From NCBI GenBank assembly GCA_002305965.1, contig DBRM01000011.1, positions 1 through 22,814 of the forward strand: a stretch of DNA of 22,814 nt, given 5' to 3'. Positions 6,869 to 13,378 of this stretch are shown here, piece by piece. Below the pieces are notes generated by a model. It had not been told where the DNA came from and ran no database searches. It was given only the letters and a program-made list of their open reading frames with translations. Numbering within the stretch: the stretch's first letter is position 1; each line of letters opens with the position of its first letter. Source of the stretch: Syntrophomonas sp. UBA1368 (GTDB lineage Bacteria; Bacillota; Syntrophomonadia; Syntrophomonadales; Syntrophomonadaceae). The position numbers and the translations under genes were made by a program.

Positions 6869-6882
6869 CAAACATATGTTCG
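6869..6882 (-). promoter_or_regulatory. LexA (DinR) box of recA
   Basis: On the minus strand CGAACATATGTTTG differs at one base from the palindrome CGAACATATGTTCG and fits the Bacillus-type LexA consensus CGAACRNRYGTTYG closely. It begins about 3 nt downstream of the predicted transcription start and ends just before the ribosome-binding site, so bound LexA would block initiation or early elongation. Confidence 0.9.
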
Positions 6883-6891
6883 CTTTTTAAA

Positions 6892-6920
6892 ATTATAATG
6901 AGTAATATCAGGAATGTCAA
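6892..6920 (-). promoter_or_regulatory. Consensus SigA promoter of recA
   Basis: Minus strand: TTGACA (6920-6915), exactly 17 nt, then TATAAT (6897-6892). Both hexamers are perfect. The predicted start is near 6885, immediately before the LexA box. Confidence 0.92.
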
Positions 6921-6977
6921 ATCTATTTCTGCTTAATTTTGTAAATTAATAAATTGGTTTTTCATTCTCCCATCTTT

Positions 6978-8234
6978 TTATTTCTCACACAAATAACGGC
7001 GAACTATATCCAGAGCTGATTTTACGGCCAAAATCCTGTTTCCTTCCCGATGACTGTTAAAATGCAACTTGTATACCTTTTGCTTTTCATCACTGAACAG
7101 CGCAATATAGACCAGTCCAACAGGCTTGGTATCAGTTCCGCCTTCGGGGCCGGCTATACCTGTTATGGCAATGGCGATATCGCTGCCAGCGGTTTTTTTG
7201 ATTCCCGCTGCCATCTCCCGGGCGGTTTCTTCACTTACTGCACCAAAATCTCTGATCGTTTGGTCATTCACACCGATCAGCTTATTCTTGGCTTCATTGC
7301 TGTAAGTTATGGCCCCGCCCCAAAAGTATGCAGAACTACCTGGTAAATCTGTAATGGTTTTGCTCAGATATCCGCCGGTGCATGATTCTGCAACTGCCAG
7401 GGTAAGACCCTTATCCCTCAATAATCCTGCCACCACTGATACCAAAGCATCCTCATCATAACCATAAATATAAGCTCCCATATCAGCCTTAATTTTTTCC
7501 GTCAGTCCGTCAAGTAATCTTTGGCTGGCTTGCTGATCTTCCCCTTCTGCTGTTATCCTTACATGTATTTCACCATCTGATGCCAGCAGTGCGAAAGAAC
7601 ATCCCTGCGGATCATCCATAACATCTTTTATCATTTCTTCTACTTGCGATTCCCCTGGGCCGAAAACTTTTATGACCCGACTGACTGCTTTCTTTCCGGT
7701 CAGATTTAGTTTTTCCTTGAGCAAAGGTTCAGCTTCTTCCAAAAACATTTTCTTCATCTCACGGGGAGGACCGGGAAGTACAATGATGGTTTTTTGATCT
7801 TTATATAAGTACATCCCCGGAGCTGTGCCGGAGTTATTGGCCAGAATAATGGCTTCACGCGGAAACATTGCCTGCTTGATATTGTTTTCCGGCATCGGTT
7901 TATGGCGCCGGGCAAAAAAATCCCGGATTCTGGTCACTTCTTCTTCTACCACTTCCGGCTTAACCTGCATAAATTCACAGGCGGTTTCCTTGGTCAAATC
8001 ATCTTTAGTTGGTCCCAGCCCGCCGCTGGAGATGATTATATCTGCCAGCTGCGCTCCCAGGGCAAAAGCTGCAAATATTTCTTCCTTCTGATCCCCCACA
8101 ATGATCCGGCCGATCACTTTTACGCCTGCTTCCATTAATCTCCGGGCAATAAAGTCTGAGTTGGTATCGATGGTGCTGCCCAGCAGCAGTTCCGTTCCGG
8201 TGGCAATAATAAATGCCTTTTTCAAACCAGTCAT
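6978..8234 (-). CDS. cinA: CinA: competence/damage-inducible protein, NMN amidohydrolase type
   Basis: This 418-aa two-domain protein has an N-terminal MoaB/MogA-like half (IIATGTELLLG at the start, then SSGGLGPTKDD near 70-80, and VLPGPPREM) and a C-terminal PncC/CinA half (LAVAESCTGGYLSKTI, GGAITYSNEAK, AITGIAGPEGGT). Family members hydrolyse ADP-ribose-type pyrophosphates and deamidate nicotinamide mononucleotide, recycling pyridine nucleotides. The enzyme is cytoplasmic. Of two adjacent ATGs, 8234 is chosen because GAGG is 5 nt away, against only 2 nt for 8237. The upstream region holds two tandem copies of GTATATAAT that could supply a -10. In many Firmicutes cinA directly precedes recA, as here; pgsA, often the next gene upstream, is missing. 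Confidence 0.95.
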   Translation of the reverse strand: MTGLKKAFIIATGTELLLGSTIDTNSDFIARRLMEAGVKVIGRIIVGDQKEEIFAAFALGAQLADIIISSGGLGPTKDDLTKETACEFMQVKPEVVEEEVTRIRDFFARRHKPMPENNIKQAMFPREAIILANNSGTAPGMYLYKDQKTIIVLPGPPREMKKMFLEEAEPLLKEKLNLTGKKAVSRVIKVFGPGESQVEEMIKDVMDDPQGCSFALLASDGEIHVRITAEGEDQQASQRLLDGLTEKIKADMGAYIYGYDEDALVSVVAGLLRDKGLTLAVAESCTGGYLSKTITDLPGSSAYFWGGAITYSNEAKNKLIGVNDQTIRDFGAVSEETAREMAAGIKKTAGSDIAIAITGIAGPEGGTDTKPVGLVYIALFSDEKQKVYKLHFNSHREGNRILAVKSALDIVRRYLCEK

Positions 8235-8311
8235 CATCTCCTCAATACTATCTGTCTTTTATTATATACATTATATACATTTTCGCCGGTAATATCGGTA
8301 AAGAAGCGCAC

Positions 8312-8337
8312 AAAAAAAACCGGGTATCAACCCGGTT
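8312..8337 (-). terminator. Intrinsic terminator of the FtsH-like operon
   Basis: AACCGGGT (8318-8325), loop ATCA, ACCCGGTT (8330-8337) form a perfect 8-bp stem. On the minus strand it is followed by eight Ts (8319-8312). It forms the 3' end of the dispersed element at 8339-8461. A nearly identical partial copy of the arm (TATCAAACCCGGTTC, 8491-8505) lies at the end of the protease gene. Confidence 0.93.
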
Positions 8338-8338
8338 C

Positions 8339-8461
8339 CAGACCGTAAAAAAAAGCGAATCCCATTGTTACATTACAAACCCCGCTCGGTCAACGTACCT
8401 AAGTACGCTTCACTCGCGGGGCTTGTATGTGCCTCGATCTTCATTTTTGGATTCGGCCTGC
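8339..8461 (-). repeat. Dispersed structured element, copy 1 (3'-UTR)
   Basis: Read on the minus strand, this 123-nt block shares long identical runs with 18206-18372: GCAGGCCGAA, TGAAGATCGAGGC, CAAGCCCCG, GAGCGGGG, AACAATG and GATTCGCTT, and CGGTCTG. It can fold: outer stem CAGGCCG/CGGTCTG (7 bp, one G-U); inner stem CAAGCCCCGC (8425-8416) with GCGGGGTTTG (8385-8376), 10 bp; and an apical CGTAC/GTACG hairpin. It ends directly at the operon's terminator, so the RNA would be the 3' end of the protease mRNA. Confidence 0.75.
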
Positions 8462-8513
8462 TGTTATTGATATACGAAAACCATATCATATATCAAACCC
8501 GGTTCAATATCGT

Positions 8514-9977
8514 TTAGCTGGCTTTCAATTGTAAAAAAGTTTCCCGGTCGATGGATTCTTCTGTCAATAAAAAAGCCGACAGTTTAAAAAGCAGGTCTTC
8601 TTCAGCACTCAGGAGCTTCCGGGTTTGATCCTCCAACTGGTGAATGATCTCTTTGCATTGTTCGTAAACCACCTGCTGCGGCGTATCCTGTGAATTTATA
8701 ATACCTAATGAAGAAAGTCCGCAATCCACAATTTCCCTGGCCAGGGTCCAGGCTTGTTCAAAATCATTTCTGGCCCCGGTGCTTTTGCTTCCGTATTTGA
8801 TTTCTTCCGCCACTGCACCTGCTACCGTTACCATGATCTGTTTCTCCAGCTGCTCACAAGTATACAGATGCTGATCATCCTGAGGGGACTTGCGTAAAAA
8901 GCCCAGCGCTTTGCCTCGCGGCACGATGGTCAAAGAGGATACTGATCCGGGCTCAGTCAGTTCACTGATCACTGCATGACCGCTTTCATGTATACTGACC
9001 CGTTCCATTTCCTGCGGTGATATTTGGCGATCCAATTTCTCCCCCATAATCACTTTATCAATGGCTTCATTAAAATGATGCATTTCTATCTCCGCCGCAT
9101 TTTCCCGCATAGCCAGTATAGCTGCTTCATTGGCCAGACTTTCGATGTGGGCGCCGGAAAAGCCAAAAGTCGCCCGGGCTATTTCATCAATTAAAGCTTC
9201 ATCCCGGACCTTCTTATTCTTTAAATGTATTTCCAGGATTCGGGCTCGTCCTTTTTTATCCGGCAAACCTACCTGCACCTGACGATCGAACCTTCCAGGT
9301 CTGATCAGAGCCTGGTCCAGTAAATCAGCCCGGTTGGTGGCGCCGATCACTAAAATACGGGTTTCATCCTGAGTAATGCCATCCATTTCCACCAATAATT
9401 GATTTAAGGTCTGATCATATTCCAGGTGACTGCTGTGACTGCCTCTTTTCCCGCCCAGAACTTCCAGCTCATCAATAAAAATAATGGCACTGGATTTCTT
9501 TTCCCTGATCGCTTTTTTACGCGCTTCCGCAAATAATTTGCGCACTCTTTTCGCCCCGACACCCGCATACATTTCAATAAATTCACTGCCGGAGGCAGCG
9601 ATAAAAGCTGATCTGGTATAGCTGGCAGCGGCTCTGGCCAGAAGGGTTTTTCCGGTTCCCGGCGGACCTACCAGCAGAACCCCTTTTAATGGTCTGATCC
9701 CCATACGGCTGATCTCGTCAGCATGGATCATAAAATCAAGGGCTTCCTGTAATTCTTTTATCGCCGTATCCTGACCGCCGATATTATCAAAACTGAGCGG
9801 GTTGTTATATTTTCCCTGGCTGCTGATTTCCTGAAAATTCACTTTGCTCTGGGTTTTGGTGAAATAATAAAAAGCACCTCCCACCAGGGCAATAAACAGG
9901 AGGGGGGTAATATTGACCCCAACCACGGCCAGAAATATCAGCACTCCGATCCCTGCGCCGACTGCTATTTCTATCAT
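8514..9977 (-). CDS. FtsH-like membrane AAA+ zinc protease, short form without extracytoplasmic domain
   Basis: The 487-aa product has AAA+ and M41 peptidase parts like FtsH. Two hydrophobic segments (about 2-20 and 23-39) are joined by a turn of a few residues, so the roughly 70-residue extracytoplasmic domain of classical FtsH is missing. Then come Walker A GPPGTGKT (104-111), pore loop YAGVG (Tyr instead of the usual Phe), Walker B IIFIDE (165-170), SRH residues NRADLLDQALIRPGRFDRQ, zinc motif HESGH (330-334) and third-ligand region ARNDFEQA (Asp 405). All catalytic residues are present, so it should degrade membrane or cytosolic proteins. ATG 9977 has AGGAGG 7 nt away; 9980 is also possible, and an ATG at 9995 would include the ribosome-binding site. 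It starts just after the stop of its membrane partner. It is probably a specialised FtsH paralogue. Confidence 0.9.
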   Translation of the reverse strand: MIEIAVGAGIGVLIFLAVVGVNITPLLFIALVGGAFYYFTKTQSKVNFQEISSQGKYNNPLSFDNIGGQDTAIKELQEALDFMIHADEISRMGIRPLKGVLLVGPPGTGKTLLARAAASYTRSAFIAASGSEFIEMYAGVGAKRVRKLFAEARKKAIREKKSSAIIFIDELEVLGGKRGSHSSHLEYDQTLNQLLVEMDGITQDETRILVIGATNRADLLDQALIRPGRFDRQVQVGLPDKKGRARILEIHLKNKKVRDEALIDEIARATFGFSGAHIESLANEAAILAMRENAAEIEMHHFNEAIDKVIMGEKLDRQISPQEMERVSIHESGHAVISELTEPGSVSSLTIVPRGKALGFLRKSPQDDQHLYTCEQLEKQIMVTVAGAVAEEIKYGSKSTGARNDFEQAWTLAREIVDCGLSSLGIINSQDTPQQVVYEQCKEIIHQLEDQTRKLLSAEEDLLFKLSAFLLTEESIDRETFLQLKAS

Positions 9978-9991
9978 CATGGTCCCTCCTC

Positions 9992-10531
9992 TCATATTGA
10001 TACGGTTCCCTCGGTTATCTGCCGGGGAATAACGGCATAAAGACTCTTCTGTTCCTGTGTAAGCTGCAGGTATATCCTGTCACCATCAATAGAAAACCTA
10101 TATTCGGTATCCGGACTATTGTGCAGTAATTGTCTGCTTATTTCTTCCTGCAGCCATATATAATTATTCTTTGCCAGGGCTTCATAGATATAAGGCTGCA
10201 TTTGGTCATAAAGATCGGTCAGCTGCTGGCTGCGATGGTCGGCGATCTGCAGTTCATATCCTTTTCTGGCTAAATACGCAGTTGAAGTTTCATCCAGTTT
10301 CACATATGAACTTTGCAGGTTTTCTACTTCATCCAGAACCACCGTGATCCGGTATTGGCCTTCCTCTTTGGACACTTTCACATCCTGGACCCCGTCAACA
10401 TCTTTTAACGCCTTCAGCAAAGGCTTCTTGACAATATAATTGTTATAAAAACTATAGCCGCCCAGCAAAAGGCTGAAAGTTACAAGTAATGATATGGCTG
10501 CTGTTATAATTCTTTTATCCGGTTGCTTCAT
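9992..10531 (-). CDS. Single-pass membrane protein, partner of the FtsH-like protease
   Basis: I do not recognise a named family for this 179-aa protein. A short basic N-terminus (MKQPDKR) is followed by one membrane helix (IITAAISLLVTFSLLLGGYSFY) and about 150 residues predicted to lie outside the membrane. That part holds a beta-hairpin-like stretch (VDGVQDVKVSKEEGQYRITVVL), a helical middle (QQLTDLYDQMQPYIYEALAKN) and a final beta-rich segment. The stop is followed at once by the ribosome-binding site of the protease gene, so the two are translationally close. A tempting inference is that it replaces the extracytoplasmic domain missing from the protease. The start is ATG 10531; GTG 10543 and TTG 10540 are in-frame alternatives overlapping the G-rich ribosome-binding tract. 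Confidence 0.75.
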   Translation of the reverse strand: MKQPDKRIITAAISLLVTFSLLLGGYSFYNNYIVKKPLLKALKDVDGVQDVKVSKEEGQYRITVVLDEVENLQSSYVKLDETSTAYLARKGYELQIADHRSQQLTDLYDQMQPYIYEALAKNNYIWLQEEISRQLLHNSPDTEYRFSIDGDRIYLQLTQEQKSLYAVIPRQITEGTVSI

Positions 10532-10557
10532 CTTCTTCAACACCCCCTGTCTCCGCC

Positions 10558-10587
10558 ATTATATCACAGAGAACGGTTCAGCTCTGT
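10558..10587 (-). promoter_or_regulatory. Promoter and inverted repeat of the FtsH-like operon
   Basis: The minus strand shows an extended -10, TGATATAAT (TATAAT at 10563-10558). Directly upstream is an inverted repeat ACAGAG (10566-10571) / CTCTGT (10582-10587) with a 10-nt spacer, covering the spacer and -35 region. No good -35 hexamer is seen. The repeat could be an operator. Confidence 0.5.
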
Positions 10588-10707
10588 ACTTTAAATATGG
10601 TAATACCGGCATTGTTTGCCTGCAGCTGTAAGAACATCTTTGTTTCTTTTGCCAAAATTACGAAATCATAATAAACTGTTAGGAGAAAGAAGGGGGGAGG
10701 GTCACAA

Positions 10708-11142
10708 TTGAATGAACCGATCACTGACCGCACAGAACTGTTGAAGCTCATCTTTGATAAAGTGGATTATCGTCCGCAATGTTCCATACTGCTCGATCAA
10801 AAAACCCTGGAATATCTGCCGGGCCAAAGTCTAACCGTTGATTACCCCGTGGCAGATAAATTCCTCAATCTGGCCGGGTCCATGCAGGGCGGATTTATTG
10901 TAGCTGCCTTTGACAATACCTTTGGCCAGTTATGCTATTTGGTTACAGAAAAAGTCCCTATTGCCACCATCGATATCAGTACCACGTTCCACCGGCCTAT
11001 TTTTAAAGATGATACCCTGAGAGTTTTCGCCCGGGTCCAGTCCAAAGGGAAAACCACCATAAGTCTGGCTGGTGAAGCTTTCAGCAAAGAGGGCAAATTA
11101 ATCGCTTCTGCAATGACCAATTATATGATCCTAAAAAAATAG
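10708..11142 (+). CDS. Hotdog-fold thioesterase (PaaI/4HBT type)
   Basis: The 144-aa product has a single hotdog domain. The core helix motif NLAGSMQGGFIVAAFDNTFG carries the conserved Asp used for catalysis in PaaI-like acyl-CoA thioesterases; Gln stands where many members have His (QGG instead of HGG). The rest (ATIDISTTFHRPIFKDD, then LRVFARVQSKGKTTISLAGE) follows the family pattern. The acyl-CoA substrate is unknown. The start is TTG 10708, with GGAGG 7 nt upstream; the nearby ATG at 10712 is out of frame. It is one of only two sizeable plus-strand genes, divergent from the FtsH-like operon and convergent with rimO. Its TAG stop overlaps the first bases of the rimO-side terminator stem. 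Confidence 0.85.
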   Translation: MNEPITDRTELLKLIFDKVDYRPQCSILLDQKTLEYLPGQSLTVDYPVADKFLNLAGSMQGGFIVAAFDNTFGQLCYLVTEKVPIATIDISTTFHRPIFKDDTLRVFARVQSKGKTTISLAGEAFSKEGKLIASAMTNYMILKK

Positions 11143-11159
11143 AGGGCTTTAAGCCCTCT
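11133..11159 (-). terminator. Terminator of the rimO operon, overlapping the convergent gene's stop
   Basis: AGAGGGC (11141-11147), loop TTTAA, GCCCTCT (11153-11159), perfect 7-bp stem (9 bp if the loop pairs further). On the minus strand it is followed by A and seven Ts (11139-11133). The stem begins inside the TAG stop of the plus-strand thioesterase. Confidence 0.9.
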
Positions 11160-11202
11160 TATACCGTCAAATAAAAGTGAATATCATTGTTACAATGTGT
11201 AC
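11160..11202 (-). repeat. Dispersed element, reduced copy 3 (3'-UTR of rimO)
   Basis: On the minus strand CATTGTAACAATGATATTCA followed by CTTTTATTTGACGGTAT matches the 3' part of copies 1 and 2 (AACAATGnGATTCGCTT...CGGTCTG), again directly before a terminator hairpin. The GC-rich inner stem is absent. CATTGTAACAATG is itself a palindrome. Confidence 0.55.
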
Positions 11203-11254
11203 TCTTTTCATTTTTTCAATCATATTTCGTCAGATCTTGGGTTCACCCAGTGAA

Positions 11255-12586
11255 TCATGATTCTTCCTTTGCCAGTTCACCGATCATATCATAAAGCCTG
11301 ATCCCTTTGAGCGTGACCTTAGCAAATTCACCTTTAACAAGCTTTTGCGGTGTTTTAACAATGGTGATTCCATCCACTTCCGGTGCCTGAAAATAACCCC
11401 GGCCGGTATATAAATTTTTGCTTTTCTGCCCGGTGATCAATATAGGCAAGGTACGCTCCAGTCGGCGGATATTTTTTTCCCGGGTGATTTTTTTCTGTAT
11501 TTTTAATATCTGCTCCATTCTGGCTTGTTTGACCTCATCAGGAATTTGATCAGGCATGAGAGCAGCGGCAGTATCATCTTCAGCACTGTAAGCAAAACAC
11601 CCCAGCCAGTCAAATCGAATACTCGTCACAAAATCAGTGAGCTCGGTAAAATCCCGCTCCGTTTCCCCGGGAAACCCTGTCATTACAGTGGTTCTTAATA
11701 CCAGATCCTTGATTTCCGTTTTCAGCTTATTTAGCAAAGAATACAAAGAATCAAAATCGTGGCCGCGGTTCATCCTTTTTAAAACCGAAGTGGAAGCATG
11801 CTGAACGGGAATGTCCATATAAGGAAGAATCTTGTTGTCTGCAGCGATGGTTTCAATGACCTCTTGATTTATATGGGCAGGGTGCAGATACATTAAGCGG
11901 ATCCATTCAATTCCGCCTATCCGGTTTATTTGCTTTAAAAGCGAGGGCAAGCCGTTGCTTACACCCAGGTCCTGTCCGTATACAGCGGTATCCTGCCCCA
12001 GGATCACCAATTCCTTGATGCCTTTTTTCGCTAAACTTTCAACTTCTTTCAGGATCTCCGGTTCCGGGTTGGAACGGAGTTGTCCGCGGATCATAGGAAT
12101 GGCACAATAAGAACAGCGATTATTGCAGCCCTCAGTGATTTTCAGATAAGCATATCCAGGGGGTGTGGAAAGCACTCTTTCTCCCTTTTCAATAAACTCG
12201 GCAGGCGCGGGCTCGATTAAGGCAGGGGTTTTCCCCTCTGCGATCTGGTCGATCACATCAATAATTCCGTGATAAGCTGATACTCCTATTACTCCGTCCA
12301 ATTCCGGCATTTCATCCATTAATTCCCGGCCATATCGCTGAGCCAGGCATCCGGCGGCGATTATATAACGTAATTTTCCCTGCTCTTTCAAATGCCCGGT
12401 GCTGATTATATGATCGATGGCTTCTTCTTTGGCGTCATTTATAAATCCACATGTATTGATAATGACCAACTCAGCTTTTTCAAGATCGTTGACCAATTTA
12501 TGTTGGCTTTTTTGCACCAGAGCCATCATTATTTCTGTATCCACCCGGTTTTTCGCACAACCGAGACTGATAAAACCAATATTCAC
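11255..12586 (-). CDS. rimO: Ribosomal protein S12 methylthiotransferase RimO
   Basis: RimO is a radical-SAM enzyme that adds a methylthio group to a conserved Asp of ribosomal protein S12. The 443-aa product has the N-terminal UPF0004 domain with cluster cysteines C10 (SLGCAKNRVD), C46 (NTCGFI) and C80 (AGCLAQRY); the radical-SAM motif CNNRCSYC (C154, C158, C161); and a C-terminal TRAM domain of about 65 residues. The SLGCAKNRVD start distinguishes RimO from the tRNA enzyme MiaB. The start is GTG 12586 with AAGGA 4-5 nt upstream. It is the last gene of the uppP-ftsK-regulator-rodZ-rimO run, 27 nt after rodZ, and is followed by a terminator. In relatives pgsA often comes next; here it does not. 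Confidence 0.96.
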   Translation of the reverse strand: MNIGFISLGCAKNRVDTEIMMALVQKSQHKLVNDLEKAELVIINTCGFINDAKEEAIDHIISTGHLKEQGKLRYIIAAGCLAQRYGRELMDEMPELDGVIGVSAYHGIIDVIDQIAEGKTPALIEPAPAEFIEKGERVLSTPPGYAYLKITEGCNNRCSYCAIPMIRGQLRSNPEPEILKEVESLAKKGIKELVILGQDTAVYGQDLGVSNGLPSLLKQINRIGGIEWIRLMYLHPAHINQEVIETIAADNKILPYMDIPVQHASTSVLKRMNRGHDFDSLYSLLNKLKTEIKDLVLRTTVMTGFPGETERDFTELTDFVTSIRFDWLGCFAYSAEDDTAAALMPDQIPDEVKQARMEQILKIQKKITREKNIRRLERTLPILITGQKSKNLYTGRGYFQAPEVDGITIVKTPQKLVKGEFAKVTLKGIRLYDMIGELAKEES

Positions 12587-12613
12587 TTGATCCTTTTACT
12601 CCTGTCTGGCATG

Positions 12614-13339
12614 TTAAAGGGTAAATGTCTGGCGTTTGACCTGGCCGACATCGCCAAATACGCCTAAGTTTTCACCATTCAGTATGATTTCAATTCCCCC
12701 GGCATTTCCGGCTTTGAGATAGACAGATTCCTCTCCGGTAAAACTTTTTTCTTCTCCCGCTTTGATGAAACCGGTAAAATTATTAGCTCCATCAATATTT
12801 ACCTCCAGCCAGCATTCCTGACTGGCTGATACTAAAACATCAACCTTGTCAGGAACCGCAGGAATATTGTCTGGCTGCTGGGGTTCCTCCCCGCCAGCCG
12901 GTTCCTGTGGCTCCACAATGGGAGGTTTAACAATTGGCTGTTCAACAATATTCTGACCGGAGAAATAACTAACCAAATAGTTGCCCGCCCATATTGCAAT
13001 CAGCAAAAATACCACCGCAGCTGCAATATTTTTAGCATTCAGCCAATCAGGTACTGCGCTTTTTTCCGGAGTATAAGTCACGATTTCTTCATCGTGTACT
13101 TCCTGATTAGCATATGCCAGTTCCTTGAATTCCTGGGTAAGCTGTTTTTCGTCCAACCCTAAAAAACGAGCATAGTTTTTTACAAATCCAGTGGCATAAA
13201 TTCTCGGGGGCAAAACAGCAAAATCTTCATTCTCCAAAGCCTGCAGATATAATTTGCGTATCTTGGTCTGTTCTTCCGCCATCTGAAGAGTGTAGCCCAA
13301 CTCTTCCCGTCGTTTTCTTAATTTTTCACCCCATAACAT
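12614..13339 (-). CDS. rodZ: RodZ-like cell-shape protein (HTH, membrane helix, DUF4115)
   Basis: The 241-aa product has the RodZ layout: cytoplasmic helix-turn-helix of the Xre/HTH_25 type (about 1-70, with LRKRREELGYTLQ and PRIYATGFVKNYARFLGL); a membrane helix (about 104-125); a Pro/Glu-rich linker (QPIVKPPIVEPQEP); and a C-terminal DUF4115 beta domain (about 168-241). RodZ links MreB filaments to the wall-synthesis machinery. Here the HTH would face MreB and the DUF4115 the outside. The start is ATG 13339; AGGAG lies 11 nt upstream, slightly long. It is followed after 27 nt by rimO, a frequent pair in Clostridia. Sequence similarity in DUF4115 proteins is loose, so an exact orthologue of E. 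coli RodZ is not claimed. Confidence 0.88.
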   Translation of the reverse strand: MLWGEKLRKRREELGYTLQMAEEQTKIRKLYLQALENEDFAVLPPRIYATGFVKNYARFLGLDEKQLTQEFKELAYANQEVHDEEIVTYTPEKSAVPDWLNAKNIAAAVVFLLIAIWAGNYLVSYFSGQNIVEQPIVKPPIVEPQEPAGGEEPQQPDNIPAVPDKVDVLVSASQECWLEVNIDGANNFTGFIKAGEEKSFTGEESVYLKAGNAGGIEIILNGENLGVFGDVGQVKRQTFTL

Positions 13340-13378
13340 CTACCGATTCACTCCTTTGATATGCAAACCGTTTGAATT

